From assembly GCF_003626535.1 (NCBI RefSeq), contig NZ_RBAL01000010.1:186001-250000 (forward strand): 64,000 nucleotides of DNA. Reading direction: 5' to 3'. This DNA comes from Streptomyces hoynatensis. Its GTDB lineage: Bacteria > Actinomycetota > Actinomycetes > Streptomycetales > Streptomycetaceae. The notes beneath the pieces are model-generated. The model worked only from the letters and a program-made list of their open reading frames with translations. It was not told where the DNA came from and did not search any database. Of the stretch, positions 1 to 9,052 are shown one piece after another; position 1 is the first letter of the stretch; each line of letters begins with the position of its first letter. The position numbers were made by a program, and so were the translations under genes.

Positions 1-1147
1 CCTGGCGCAACGTCGTGCGGAACCAGCGGGAGAGGTCGGGCGCGCCGGCCGCGGTGCGGTGCGCCCAGGCGAGCAGCGCCTCCTCCGTCCCCGGCCTGGC
101 GGGGTGCGGGCGGTCCGCGGTGGCGGCCAGGACGGCGTACCTGAGCACCACCTCCAGCTCGTCCTGGCCCTGGCCCGGGTCGTAGAGCCGCCCCAGCCCG
201 TCGCGCCAGCCGCGGGGGGCGGGCAGCGGCTCCTTGTAGCTGCGGTGCAGCACCTCGGTGACCAGCCTGTCCAGGCTCGCGCTCGACGTGGGCGGGGGCA
301 ACTCGGCGAGCAGGCCGAGCAGTTCGACCCGCTCGCCGGGGCTGAGGGCGCGCTCGCCCGTGGCCCGCAGGTCGCTTTGCGCGTCGGTCCAGGTGGCGTC
401 GGCGGCGTGGTCGTCGCGGTGCCGGGCGGCGTGGTGGCGGTCGTGGGCGTGCATGACCCGCTGGTAGGTGTCGTCCGCCTCGGCCGCGACCGGCCCGGCG
501 GGCCGCGGCAGCCGCCGCAGCTGGAGCACGGAGGTGGCGAGGCCGCCGTCCCTGCCGGTACGGCGGGCCTTGAGGACGCCGATGACCTCGCCGCGCTCCA
601 GGTCCACGAGGGGGCCGCCGGAGACGCCGCGCGGTACCTCGTCCTCCGGGCCGAGCTTCAGCTGCCCGTCGCCGCCCATCTCGCCCCTGATGGTGCACCG
701 GCCGCTGAGGTGGGCGATGCGCCCGGCCTCCCCGTCGGGGGCGACGCAGCCGAAGAACGCGACCTCCTTGGAGGTGAAGACCCTGGCCGTGCGTTCGGTG
801 AGCCAGACGCACTCGTGCGGGATCGGGTCGACCAGCCTGACCAGGGCGAGGTCGGGGGCGGGCCAGCGGCCCTCGCCGCGGTGCTCCATCGGCTCGGCCC
901 ACTCGACCAGCCCGAGGGCCGGGCTGGTCATGTCGCCGAAGATCAGCCCCACTTCGCGACCACCTCCCTCGGCCGGTCCCCCGCCGAGTGCCACGTGCGC
1001 GCAGGTGAGCACCCAGTTCGGAGCGACGAAGAACCCGCTGCCCCTGGGTCCGGTCGTCGACTCGCCGTCGGCATACCCCCTCGGCGGGTCCTGAATGCGT
1101 ACGGTCGCCGCCTCGACGAGTGGCGCCAGGGACTCAAAGGGGTCCAT
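1..1147 (-). CDS. Trypsin-like serine protease with C-terminal helical region (partial, runs off left edge)
   Basis: Reading leftward from an ATG at 1147 gives at least 382 residues with no stop before the window edge. The first ~200 residues are a chymotrypsin-fold protease: VLTCAHV carries the catalytic His (residue 51), APDLALVRL the Asp (99), and GVSGGPL the Ser (176). No signal peptide is visible, so it is probably cytoplasmic. The rest is charged and helical, and may be the middle region of the vWA-MoxR-associated (VMAP) family; that assignment is uncertain. The start overlaps the end of the Trypco1-like gene by 14 bases, implying translational coupling. Proteases of this type next to Trypco1 proteins are known from actinobacterial NTPase-dependent conflict systems, where the protease is a likely effector. 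Confidence 0.85.
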   Translation of the reverse strand, partial: MDPFESLAPLVEAATVRIQDPPRGYADGESTTGPRGSGFFVAPNWVLTCAHVALGGGPAEGGGREVGLIFGDMTSPALGLVEWAEPMEHRGEGRWPAPDLALVRLVDPIPHECVWLTERTARVFTSKEVAFFGCVAPDGEAGRIAHLSGRCTIRGEMGGDGQLKLGPEDEVPRGVSGGPLVDLERGEVIGVLKARRTGRDGGLATSVLQLRRLPRPAGPVAAEADDTYQRVMHAHDRHHAARHRDDHAADATWTDAQSDLRATGERALSPGERVELLGLLAELPPPTSSASLDRLVTEVLHRSYKEPLPAPRGWRDGLGRLYDPGQGQDELEVVLRYAVLAATADRPHPARPGTEEALLAWAHRTAAGAPDLSRWFRTTLRQ

Positions 1148-1649
1148 GACCGCCGCCCGTGCGCCCCCCGTGCTCTCCCGCGCCGTCCGGGCGTCCCAGC
1201 TCCTCGGGCGGGCCGCCCTGCCAGGTCAGGGTGACCGAGATCGCGGCCTTGGCCTCCCCGTCGGCCAGCAGGCCGACCACCTTGCCCGCGCGCGCGGTCA
1301 GCTCGATGCCGAAGGAGACGCTGACCTCGTCGGGCCGGGCGGCCCGCAGCCCTTCGGCGACGGAGGCCGCGACCCCGGTGATCAGGCCGCGCAGGCTCTC
1401 CATCCTGGTGGTGCCCGCCGGGCGGGGCCGCGCGCGAAAGCCGGTGTCCGTGTAGCCGTCGTCCCCGGCCTCCCCGGTCTCCTCGGCCTTCTCGCCCCGG
1501 CTTCCCCGGGCGCCCCCCTGGCCCGGCCGCCCCTCCTCCTGCTCGGGCGAGCGCCTGGCCCCGGGCGGCGCCAGCTGCTCGGCCTCGGAGATCCGGGCGA
1601 GCACCGGCGTGCCGTCCGGCAGGCTGATCCGGGTGATTGCGCTGCTCAT
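1134..1649 (-). CDS. Trypsin-co-occurring domain (Trypco1, CU044_2847-type) protein
   Basis: This 171-residue protein has an N-terminal strand (ITRISLPDGTPVLARISE), a charged low-complexity middle, and a conserved C-terminal half. The pattern PDEVSVSFGIELTARAG...ISVTLTWQ is characteristic of small CU044_2847/Trypco1 proteins, which are encoded next to trypsin-like proteases. It has no enzyme motif and no membrane segment. It lies directly upstream of the protease and overlaps it by 14 bases. The family is thought to be a regulatory or scaffold partner of the protease; the biochemical role is unknown. A G-rich ribosome site precedes the ATG. Confidence 0.75.
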   Translation of the reverse strand: MSSAITRISLPDGTPVLARISEAEQLAPPGARRSPEQEEGRPGQGGARGSRGEKAEETGEAGDDGYTDTGFRARPRPAGTTRMESLRGLITGVAASVAEGLRAARPDEVSVSFGIELTARAGKVVGLLADGEAKAAISVTLTWQGGPPEELGRPDGAGEHGGRTGGGHGPL

Positions 1650-1710
1650 CGGCCCCCCATGCGTTCGGCGTGTGCTGTGCAGGTTAGCCTTCGTTACCGA
1701 CAGTTGCCCA

Positions 1711-1794
1711 TTTTCCTGGTTTCCCTGGTTCCCTGGTTCCCTGGTTCCCTGGTTCCCTGGTTCCTTGGTTTCCCGGTCTCCCTGGTTTCCCTGG
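1711..1794. repeat. 8-bp tandem repeat (TTCCCTGG), about ten copies
   Basis: Head-to-tail copies of TTCCCTGG, four of them perfect and the rest differing by one or two bases, fill the gap between the divergent Trypco1 gene and the DUF6104 gene. It is low-complexity DNA and codes for nothing convincing. Copy number could change promoter geometry. Confidence 0.9.
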
Positions 1795-1822
1795 CCACGC
1801 GATCCTTCCCCTGGAGCGCCCC

Positions 1823-2002
1823 GTGTACTTCACCGACCGAGGCATCGAAGAACTCGCCCAGCGACGCGGCGAGGAGGAGGTGAGCCTGGCCTGGCTCGCC
1901 GACCAGCTGCGTCTCTTCGTCGACCTCAACCCCGACTTCGAGGTCCCCGTCGAGCGCCTGGCGACCTGGCTGGCCCGCCTCGACGACGAGGACGACGAGT
2001 AG
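1823..2002 (+). CDS. DUF6104 family small protein
   Basis: A GTG start gives 59 residues beginning VYFTDRGIEELAQRRGEEE and ending in an acidic DDEDDE tail. The core motif VDLNPDFEVPVERLATWLARLDD is nearly invariant, as I recall, in streptomycete DUF6104 proteins. It is probably cytoplasmic and helical, with no catalytic motif. The function is unknown. It stands alone, divergent from the Trypco1 gene. Confidence 0.85.
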   Translation: MYFTDRGIEELAQRRGEEEVSLAWLADQLRLFVDLNPDFEVPVERLATWLARLDDEDDE

Positions 2003-2125
2003 CGGACCGCGGGGCCTCGGGGCCGGCGGGAACCGAAGGACGGCCGGCGGCCGGCGGGTGGACGTGACGAGACCGAGGACGAGGAGGAGGGCGCCACGGT
2101 TCCCCTCTTGACGCCACGGCTACGC

Positions 2126-2160
2126 GATATATCGTGTTCCTCAGGGAGTCACGATATATC
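2126..2160. promoter_or_regulatory. Probable PadR operator
   Basis: GATATATCGTG (2126-2136) and CACGATATATC (2150-2160) form a perfect inverted repeat of 11-bp arms with a 13-bp spacer. It lies just upstream of the DUF4097-padR operon. The left arm sits in a CGATATATCG palindrome, the AT-rich type bound by PadR proteins. The downstream PadR is the obvious candidate for autoregulation; this is inferred. Confidence 0.7.
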
Positions 2161-2203
2161 TTCGTGCGCTCGTCAGCGCGTGCCGTTCAACCGGGGAGGC
2201 CCC

Positions 2204-3064
2204 ATGGCGCGGAAATCCGAGTGGTCCGTCACCGAGCCGCGGACCCTCCACTTCGACGACCCGATCGAGGACCTGGAGATCCGCACGGTGAGCGGCACGG
2301 TGAACGTGGTGGGCACCGACTCGCCCGCCACCCGCGTGGAGATCGCGGAGCTCTCCGGGCCGCCGCTCGTCGTGAGCGTGCGCGGCCGCCGGCTCACCGT
2401 CGCCTACGAGGACCTGCCCTGGCACGGGTTCCTGAAGCGGCTCGAACGCAAGGGCTGGCGCCGGTCCGCGGTCGTCACCGTCAGCGTGCCCGCCTCGGTC
2501 CGGCTCTCCGTGGGCGTGGTCCGCGCCTCCGCCGTCCTCAGCCGCATCGCGGGCCCCACGGACCTGCGCGGCGTGAGCGGGGACGCGACGCTGGTCGGCC
2601 TCTCGGGCCGGGTCCGCGCCGACACCGTCTCCGGCGCCGTCGAGACCCAGGCCGTCACCGGGAAGCTGTCCTTCAACTCGGTCTCCGGCAGGCTCACCAT
2701 GCTGGACCACGCGGGCGAGAGCGTCGGCGTCAACACGGTCAGCGGCGACGTGGTCCTCGACCTCGCCGAGCCCGCCGCGCGCCCCACGCTCCGGCTCACC
2801 ACCGTCTCGGGCGACGTGGCCCTGCGGCTGCCGGCGCAGGCCGACGCGAAGGTCTCAGGGGCCACCACGAGCGGCCCCGTCTCCTCGGCCTTCCCCGAGC
2901 TCTCGGTGTCCGGCACCTGGGGGGCCAAGTCCGTCGGCGGCACGCTGGGCGCCGGGACGGGCAGCATCCTGTGCCACACCGTCTCCGGCGCCTTCTCCCT
3001 GTTGCGCAGGCCGCGGACCGAACCGGACGCGACCGCCGCCACCACCTCCGCTAAGGACGTCTGA
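2204..3064 (+). CDS. DUF4097 beta-strand repeat protein
   Basis: The 286-residue protein is a series of short beta repeats built around VSG motifs (TVSGTVNV, GVSGDATLV, SVSGRLTM, TVSGDVVL, TVSGDVALRL). This is the mark of DUF4097 beta-helix-like proteins. There is no signal peptide or membrane anchor, so it is probably cytoplasmic or peripheral. The ATG follows a good GGGGAGG site. It precedes padR by one base, so the two form an operon. DUF4097-PadR pairs recur in actinobacteria, often linked to envelope stress; the molecular role is unknown. Confidence 0.85.
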   Translation: MARKSEWSVTEPRTLHFDDPIEDLEIRTVSGTVNVVGTDSPATRVEIAELSGPPLVVSVRGRRLTVAYEDLPWHGFLKRLERKGWRRSAVVTVSVPASVRLSVGVVRASAVLSRIAGPTDLRGVSGDATLVGLSGRVRADTVSGAVETQAVTGKLSFNSVSGRLTMLDHAGESVGVNTVSGDVVLDLAEPAARPTLRLTTVSGDVALRLPAQADAKVSGATTSGPVSSAFPELSVSGTWGAKSVGGTLGAGTGSILCHTVSGAFSLLRRPRTEPDATAATTSAKDV

Positions 3065-3065
3065 C

Positions 3066-3956
3066 ATGCCTCCCGTCTTCGGTCACGGCCGACTCCGCCT
3101 CTACCTCCTGAAGTTGCTCGGCGAGGCCCCCCGGCACGGGTACGAGGTCATCCGGCTGCTCGAAGAGCGCTTCCAGGGGCTGTACGCCCCCTCGGCCGGG
3201 ACCGTCTACCCCCGCCTGGCCAAGCTGGAGGCCGAGGGCCTGGTCAGCCACGCCGAGGAGGGCGGCCGCAAGGTGTACTCGCTGACCGGCGAGGGATACC
3301 GGGAGCTGCACGAGCGCGAGCCGGAGCTGACCGAGCTCGAACGGGAGATCCGCGACTCCCTCACCGCGCTCGCGGCGAACATCCGCGAGGACGTGAGCGG
3401 TTCGGCCCAGGACCTGCGGCGGCAGGTCAAGGAGGCCACGGCGGCCGCCCGCGCCTCGGGCGGGTCCGAGGCGAAGGAGGGGCGGGCCGCCTGGCAGGCC
3501 GCCACCCGGCGCGCCAAGGAGGAGAGCCGCCGGGCCCGGCGGGAGGCCAGGGAGGCCCAGGAGGCGAGCGAGGCGGTCAGGACCCACTTCGAGCAGGCCG
3601 CCCGCCGGCTCCACGAGCGGGTGCAGTCGCACGCCAGGGCGGGCGACTGGCGGGGCGCGGTCCGCGAGGGCCTCGACGGGCTCAGCCACGAGATCGGCGG
3701 CTGGAGCCGGTTCGTCGAATACCCGAGCACGCCGTGGCCGCAGTGGGCGAGTGGCCGGGAGGAGGCCGAGGAGGAGGCGGAGGAGGTCGCCGACCCCGAG
3801 CGCGAGCTGGTGCGGCTGCTCGACCGCTTCCGCGACGAGGTGCGGGACACCGCCAGGGACCACGGCGTGAGCCAGGAGCAGCTGCGCGAGGCGCGCAGGC
3901 ACCTGTCCGCGGCCGCGGCCCACCTGGTGGCGCTGCTGCGCTCGCCGCACGGCTGA
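3066..3956 (+). CDS. PadR family transcriptional regulator
   Basis: The N-terminal ~80 residues form a PadR winged helix, with LLKLLGEAPRHGYEVIRLLE, the YAPSAGTVYPRLAKLEAEGL recognition region, and a wing ending RKVYSLTGEG. The remaining ~210 residues are a long, very charged helical region (RRAKEESRRARREAREAQEA) likely to form coiled coils and the dimer interface. At 296 residues it is longer than minimal PadR proteins. It starts one base after the DUF4097 gene and probably represses this operon through the 2126-2160 inverted repeat. Confidence 0.92.
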   Translation: MPPVFGHGRLRLYLLKLLGEAPRHGYEVIRLLEERFQGLYAPSAGTVYPRLAKLEAEGLVSHAEEGGRKVYSLTGEGYRELHEREPELTELEREIRDSLTALAANIREDVSGSAQDLRRQVKEATAAARASGGSEAKEGRAAWQAATRRAKEESRRARREAREAQEASEAVRTHFEQAARRLHERVQSHARAGDWRGAVREGLDGLSHEIGGWSRFVEYPSTPWPQWASGREEAEEEAEEVADPERELVRLLDRFRDEVRDTARDHGVSQEQLREARRHLSAAAAHLVALLRSPHG

Positions 3957-3975
3957 GCCCCAGGCGGCCGCGCTC

Positions 3976-4938
3976 TCAGACGGTGAGCACGATCTTCCCG
4001 AAGAGCTCGCCGCGGGCCAGCCTGGCGAAGCCCTCGCGCGCCTCGGCCAGCGGCAGCACGGTGTCGATGACGGGCCGAATCCCCTTGGCCACGCAGAAGT
4101 CGATCAGCGAGGAGAGCTCCTCCTTGCTGCCCATCGTGGAGCCGACGACCCGCAGTTCGAGGAAGAAGATCCGGTTCAGCTCGGCGGAGGGCGGCGCCTG
4201 CCCCGAGGTGGCCCCGGAGATCACCAGGGTGCCGCCGGGCCGCAGGGAGCGCACCGAGTGCTGCCAGGTGGCCGCGCCCACCGTCTCCAGCACCGCGTCC
4301 ATCCGGTGCGGCAGCCGCGCCCCGGCCTCGAACGCGCCCTCGGCGCCCAGCTCCAGGGCCCGCTTGCGCTTGGCCTCGTCCCGGCTGGTGACGAAGACGC
4401 GCAGCCCGGCCGCCGCGCCGAGCACGATGGCCGCGGTCGCGACGCCGCCGCCCGCCCCCTGCACCAGCACGCTGTCCCCCGGCCGCACCGCGGCGTTGGT
4501 GAACAGCATCCGGTACGCGGTCAGCCAGGCGGTGGGCAGGCAGGCCGCCTCCTCGAAGGAGAGCGCGGCGGGCTTGGGCAGCAGGTTCCACCGCGGCACG
4601 GCCACCCGCTCGGCGAAGGTGCCCTGGTACTTCTCGGTCAGCAGGGTGCGCCGCTCCTCGGGGCCCACCCCGTGGCCCGTGGCGCCGATGACCGAGTGCA
4701 GCACGACCTCGTTGCCGTCCTCGTCCACGCCGGCGGCGTCGCAGCCGAGGATCATCGGCAGCGCCTCCTCGCGCAGGCCGACCCCGCGCAGCGACCACAG
4801 GTCGTGGTGGTTGAGCGAGGCCGCCTTCACCTCGACCACCGTCCAGTGCGGCGGCGCCTGGGGCTCGGGCCGGTCGCCCAGCTCCAGTCCGTTCAGCGGA
4901 TGCTCCGGGTCACAACGCGCGGCGTAGGCAGCAAACAT
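3976..4938 (-). CDS. Medium-chain dehydrogenase/reductase (quinone oxidoreductase-like)
   Basis: This 320-residue protein has a GroES-like N-terminal domain (ASLNHHDLWSLRGVG, MILGCDAAG) and a Rossmann domain with the NAD(P)-binding glycine motif VQGAGGGVATAA. It ends ARGELFGKIVLTV, typical of zinc-binding-alcohol-dehydrogenase-like proteins. The structural zinc lobe of four cysteines is absent, pointing to the quinone-reductase/crotonyl-CoA-reductase side of the superfamily. The substrate cannot be told. It converges with padR. Confidence 0.88.
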   Translation of the reverse strand: MFAAYAARCDPEHPLNGLELGDRPEPQAPPHWTVVEVKAASLNHHDLWSLRGVGLREEALPMILGCDAAGVDEDGNEVVLHSVIGATGHGVGPEERRTLLTEKYQGTFAERVAVPRWNLLPKPAALSFEEAACLPTAWLTAYRMLFTNAAVRPGDSVLVQGAGGGVATAAIVLGAAAGLRVFVTSRDEAKRKRALELGAEGAFEAGARLPHRMDAVLETVGAATWQHSVRSLRPGGTLVISGATSGQAPPSAELNRIFFLELRVVGSTMGSKEELSSLIDFCVAKGIRPVIDTVLPLAEAREGFARLARGELFGKIVLTV

Positions 4939-5020
4939 GGGCTCACGCTAGCCGCAGGCGGTCCCTCCATTCCAGAAGCGACCCCGAAGTGACAGGATGA
5001 GGAGTCGCGGGGAGGTTGAC

Positions 5021-5554
5021 ATGGGCACGGTGTTCTTGCGACGGCTGAGCAGGTGGCAGGCCGAGTCCGAACGGGAGGGGATCGGGGATCTGTACGCCGC
5101 GGCGCACCGCGACGCGCCAGGCGCGCGTCCGCTGGAACGCGCCGAGTTCGTGCGCCGGTTCACCGATCACGACATCCAGCAGCCCGATTTCGATCTGGTG
5201 CTCGCCGGCGATCCGGGGCCGGTCGGCTGCGCCTGGGGCTTCCGCGCCGACCGCGGCAGCCGCTGGTGGCAGTCCTTCCTGGACGTGCCCGCGGAGATCG
5301 ACGAACTCACCCAGAGCCGCCAGGTGTTCGTCCTGGCCGGGGTGGTGGTGCTGCCGCAGCGGCGGCGCGGGCAGCTGGGCACCAGGCTGCACCGGGAGCT
5401 GCTGTCCCGCAGCCGCGCGCCGCTGAGCCTCGCCCTGGTCGAGCCGGGGAACGCGGCGGCGCTGGCGGCCTTGCAGTCCTGGGGCTGGAGCAAGGCCGGG
5501 CAGCTCACCCCGGCCGACGGCAGCCCGCCACTGGAGACCTGGGCCCGCCGCTGA
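5021..5554 (+). CDS. GNAT-like N-acetyltransferase
   Basis: The ATG at 5021 is chosen because GGGGAGG lies just upstream; an earlier in-frame start at 4997 has no such site. The 177-residue protein carries VLAGVVVLPQRRRGQLGTRLHREL, a GNAT motif A with the acetyl-CoA phosphate-binding RRRGQLG loop, then LALVEPGNAAALAALQSWGW as motif B. The acceptor is unknown. It is monocistronic and divergent from the oxidoreductase. Confidence 0.8.
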   Translation: MGTVFLRRLSRWQAESEREGIGDLYAAAHRDAPGARPLERAEFVRRFTDHDIQQPDFDLVLAGDPGPVGCAWGFRADRGSRWWQSFLDVPAEIDELTQSRQVFVLAGVVVLPQRRRGQLGTRLHRELLSRSRAPLSLALVEPGNAAALAALQSWGWSKAGQLTPADGSPPLETWARR

Positions 5555-5697
5555 GCCGAGCGCCCCGGCGGATCGCCGCACCCGGCTCCCCCGGGGCGCT
5601 CACGGCACCTGCCCCACGGCACCTTCGCCCGGGGCCCGTTGCTCAGCGCCCGTTGCCCACGGCGCGTTGCCCACGGGGCCCCGCCGGCGCCCCGCGC

Positions 5698-6465
5698 TCA
5701 CAGCACCTTGGACAGGAACGTCCGGGTGCGGTCGTGCCGCGGGTCGGTGAGCACGTCCCTGGGGCGGCCCGACTCCACCACGACGCCCTCGTCCATGAAG
5801 ACCAGGGAGTCGCCGACCTCGCGCGCGAAGCCCATCTCGTGCGTGACGACGATCATCGTCATGCCCTCCTCGGCCAGCCGCCGCATCACGTCGAGCACCT
5901 CCCCCACCAGCTCGGGGTCCAGGGCGGAGGTCGGCTCGTCGAACAGCATGAGCTTGGGGTCCATCGCCAGCGCCCTGGCGATGGCCACGCGCTGCTGCTG
6001 CCCGCCGGAGAGCTGGGCCGGGTAGGCGTCCATCCGGCCCTGGAGGCCGACCCTGGCCAGGAGTTCGGCCGCGCGCTCCCGGGCCGCCGCCTTCCGCAGG
6101 CCCTTGACCTGCACCGGCGCCTCCATGACGTTCTCGGCGGCCGTCATGTGCGGGAACAGGTTGAAGCGCTGGAAGACCATGCCGATGTCGCGGCGCTGGG
6201 CCGCCACCTCGCGCTCGCGCATCTCGTACAGCCGGTTGCCCCGCTGCCGGTAGCCGACCAGCTCGCCGTCCACGTACAGGCGCCCGGCGCTGATCTTCTC
6301 CAGGTGGTTGATGCAGCGCAGGAACGTGGACTTGCCCGAGCCCGAGGGCCCGATGACGCAGGCCACCTCCCCGCTGCGCACCTCCAGGTCGATGCCGCGC
6401 AGCACCTCGACGGCCCCGAACGACTTGTGGACCCGCTCGGCCCGCACCATCGGCTCGGCGCTCAT
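5698..6465 (-). CDS. Polar amino acid ABC transporter ATP-binding protein
   Basis: The 255-residue ATPase has Walker A GPSGSGKS, a Q-loop ([13 protein letters not shown]), the signature LSGGQQQRV, Walker [14 protein letters not shown] and the switch His in VVTHEMGFA. The sequence is closest in style to GlnQ/HisP-type importers of polar amino acids. Its start overlaps the permease stop by four bases, so it is the last gene of a three-gene binding protein-permease-ATPase operon. Confidence 0.95.
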   Translation of the reverse strand: MSAEPMVRAERVHKSFGAVEVLRGIDLEVRSGEVACVIGPSGSGKSTFLRCINHLEKISAGRLYVDGELVGYRQRGNRLYEMREREVAAQRRDIGMVFQRFNLFPHMTAAENVMEAPVQVKGLRKAAARERAAELLARVGLQGRMDAYPAQLSGGQQQRVAIARALAMDPKLMLFDEPTSALDPELVGEVLDVMRRLAEEGMTMIVVTHEMGFAREVGDSLVFMDEGVVVESGRPRDVLTDPRHDRTRTFLSKVL

Positions 6466-7421
6466 ATCGTCACCTTCCCCACCCGGCTCGGCGTGCGGAA
6501 CGACCCCAGGTGCGACCGCAGCCGCTGGAGGGGCGTGGGCGGCAGCTGCCGGTGCGAACCGCGCGCGAAGCGCCGCTCCAGGTAGAACTGGGCGATGCTG
6601 AAGAGGGTGGTCAGCGCCAGGTACCAGACGGACACCACCATCAGCATCTCCATGACCGCCAGGTTCCGCGAGCTGATCGTCTCCCCGGCGCGGAACAACT
6701 CCTCGAACTGGATCGCGTAGGCGAGCGAGGAGGTCTTCAGCATGTTGACGAACTCGTTGCCCGTCGGCGGGATGATCACCCGCATCGCCTGGGGCAGCAC
6801 GATCCGCCGCATCGTCTTCGCGCCGCTCATGCCCAGGGCGTGGGCGGCCTCCGTCTGGCCCGGGTCGACGGACAGGATGCCGGCCCTGGCGATCTCCGCC
6901 ATGTAGGCCGCCTCGTTGAGCCCGAGGCCGAGCAGCGCGGCGAGGAACGGCGTCATCACGTCGTTCATCTCGTCCTTGTAGAACCCGAGGTTCACCGTGT
7001 CGAAGACGAAGGACAGGTAGTACCACAGGAACAGCTGCACCAGCACGGGCGTGCCGCGGAAGAACCAGATGTAGGCCCAGGACACGCTGGTCAGCACCGG
7101 GTTGCGCGAGAGCCGCATCACGGCGAGCACCAGGCCGAGGACCACGCCGAGCAGCATCGAGAGCACGGAGATCCACAGGGTCTTGCCCGCGCCCTCGACG
7201 ATGGTGTGGTACGTCAGCTGGTCGCCGACCACGTCCCAGTGGATGTCCGCGTTGACGAACGCCCAGACCAGCAGCCCGAGCAGGACGAGGACCACGACGG
7301 CCCCCGCCCAGCGGCCGTAGTGCCGGACGGGAACGGCCCTGATCGCCTCGGGCGGCGGGCCGGTCTCGGCCCGCCCCGGACCCGTCGGCGAGGCGGGGGC
7401 GTCCTTGTGGAGATCGGGCAC
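6462..7421 (-). CDS. Polar amino acid ABC transporter permease
   Basis: This 319-residue integral membrane protein has an N-terminal hydrophobic helix followed by a His/Glu/Gln/Arg/opine-type permease domain. The coupling-helix motif [21 protein letters not shown] is the EAA loop that docks on the ATPase. [17 protein letters not shown] is typical of this permease class. It sits 12 bases after the binding-protein gene and overlaps the ATPase by ATGA. One permease with the single ATPase probably acts as a homodimer. Confidence 0.94.
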   Translation of the reverse strand: MPDLHKDAPASPTGPGRAETGPPPEAIRAVPVRHYGRWAGAVVVLVLLGLLVWAFVNADIHWDVVGDQLTYHTIVEGAGKTLWISVLSMLLGVVLGLVLAVMRLSRNPVLTSVSWAYIWFFRGTPVLVQLFLWYYLSFVFDTVNLGFYKDEMNDVMTPFLAALLGLGLNEAAYMAEIARAGILSVDPGQTEAAHALGMSGAKTMRRIVLPQAMRVIIPPTGNEFVNMLKTSSLAYAIQFEELFRAGETISSRNLAVMEMLMVVSVWYLALTTLFSIAQFYLERRFARGSHRQLPPTPLQRLRSHLGSFRTPSRVGKVTI

Positions 7422-7433
7422 GTCGGCCTCCGC

Positions 7434-8384
7434 TCAGCCCGCGTTGACGGTTGCCTCGTCGATGGCACCGCTCTGCGCGTCCCACTGCTCCAGGATCTCG
7501 GCGTAGGTGCCGTCGTCGATGATCTGCTGGAGGGCCGCCTGGAGGGCGTCGCGCAGCTGGGTGTTGTCCTTGGGGACGGCGATGCCGTAGGGCGCCGCGT
7601 TGATCTGGTCCCCGACCACCTCGAACAGGTCGCCGCCGCCGGCCGTCTCCTGGTTGTACAGGGCGACCGGGAAGTCGGTGATCACGGCCTGGGCCCTGCC
7701 GCTCTGGAGGGCGGTGATCGAGTCGGTGTCGACCTCGTTGATCACCGCGTCGATCGGCTCGTCGCAGTCCGCCTGCGCGTCCTCGATGACCTGCTCGTTC
7801 GCGGTGCCCTGCTGGGCGGCGACGGTCAGGCCGCACAGGTCGGCCGGGCCCTGGATGCCCTCGGGGTTGCCCGCGGCCACCAGGATCGCCGAGCCGGCGC
7901 GGAAGTAGTCGACGAAGTCGGCGCCGCCCTCGGCGTCGTCCGACGCACCCTCCTGGCGCTCCTGGGTGTCGGTCATCGCCGACATGATCACGTCGTGGCG
8001 GCCGTTGTTCATGCCGAGGACCAGGCCGTCGAAGGTGCCGTTCTCGAAGGTGAAGTCCACGCCGAGCACCTCGCCGAGCGCGGCGGCGATGTCCGGGTCG
8101 ATGCCGGTGACCTCGTCGTTCTCGTCCAGGTACTCGATGGGGGGATAGGCGATGTCGGAGCCGACCTTGATCTCCCCGGCCTGCTGGATGTCCTCGGGCA
8201 GCAGGTCGAAGAGCGGCGCCTCGGAGGACTGCGAGGACTGGGAGGAACCGTCCGCCTGGTCCCCGCCGCCGTCACCCGCGTCGTCGGTCTGGTCGCCGCA
8301 GGCGCTCAGCAGCAACGCGCCGGCGGCGAAAAGCGCGCCCACCGCGGCGCGGCGGCGGGAACTTCTGGGGCTGGGCAGGGTCAT
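7434..8384 (-). CDS. Amino acid ABC transporter substrate-binding lipoprotein
   Basis: The ATG at 8384 gives 316 residues with a twin-basic N-terminus and lipobox LLLSACGD, so the mature protein should be lipid-anchored outside the membrane. A Ser/Gln-rich linker precedes a family 3 binding domain ([34 protein letters not shown], abridged here by family pattern), with [10 protein letters not shown] and [10 protein letters not shown] typical of polar amino-acid binders. It heads the operon. The exact amino acid cannot be read from sequence. Confidence 0.92.
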   Translation of the reverse strand: MTLPSPRSSRRRAAVGALFAAGALLLSACGDQTDDAGDGGGDQADGSSQSSQSSEAPLFDLLPEDIQQAGEIKVGSDIAYPPIEYLDENDEVTGIDPDIAAALGEVLGVDFTFENGTFDGLVLGMNNGRHDVIMSAMTDTQERQEGASDDAEGGADFVDYFRAGSAILVAAGNPEGIQGPADLCGLTVAAQQGTANEQVIEDAQADCDEPIDAVINEVDTDSITALQSGRAQAVITDFPVALYNQETAGGGDLFEVVGDQINAAPYGIAVPKDNTQLRDALQAALQQIIDDGTYAEILEQWDAQSGAIDEATVNAG

Positions 8385-9052
8385 CGCGTGGTCCTCCGGG
8401 GGTCGTGGAGTGTCCAGGGGCCGGGCACACGTCTTCGAGCGCGACGGCTTCGCCAGGTGCGCCGACGTCGCGGGCGTCCTCGATGTCGCGAACGCCCGGA
8501 AAGCCCCGGACATCCCACCCATCCCGGATGTCCTGGCTGTCGCGGACCTCGCGACCATCGCCGACGCCGTCGACTTCGTCAACGCGGAAGGTCAACGCAG
8601 GGCATCCTGCCATCAGGACCGCCCTGTTCGGCCTACTCGAACGTCAATATCGGATAACGGACACCGCGCACCGATGACCGGCTGCCCCAAAGTGCCCTCT
8701 TCCGCCCGAGGGTTGGCCCTCATGAGAGATCCGTCACGCTCCAGCGAGGCTTTTGCGTCCCGAATAGCGGCGCTTTAGCCGGACCGGGCAGGCTGTGAGA
8801 GCCCGGGACGGCAGACGGGCCGCGCCCGTTGCGGGGCACGGTTCGTGCCCCGGGTGTCCCATCGGGTAGAACCGACCGTTACACCCCTCATCCGGGGACC
8901 CGGGCGCTTGTGCGGCGCGTCCGGCGTCCGCTGCTCACCCTCGCGGACGAGTGCCCGCCCGCCGCCGCCCCCCACCGGGATTGCGGCCAGCGCTGATGGC
9001 AGTTGATGGCAGTCAGTGGCAAGGAAACTCGCAGACAAAGGGGTCAACCACA
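8385..9052. other. Long intergenic region between binding-protein operon and malic enzyme
   Basis: These ~670 bases lie upstream of two divergent units. The part nearest the binding protein (about 8450-8600) has degenerate repeats around GTCGCG/GGACATCC with no convincing gene. AT-richer DNA near 8640-8700 could hold promoters. No RNA gene or clear operator was recognised. Confidence 0.5.

Noticed and set aside
8272-8613. A 113-codon minus frame upstream of the binding-protein gene with repeated Arg-Asp motifs
   Set aside because: It overlaps the binding-protein gene in another frame, has no good ribosome site, and its repeats trace to degenerate DNA repeats.
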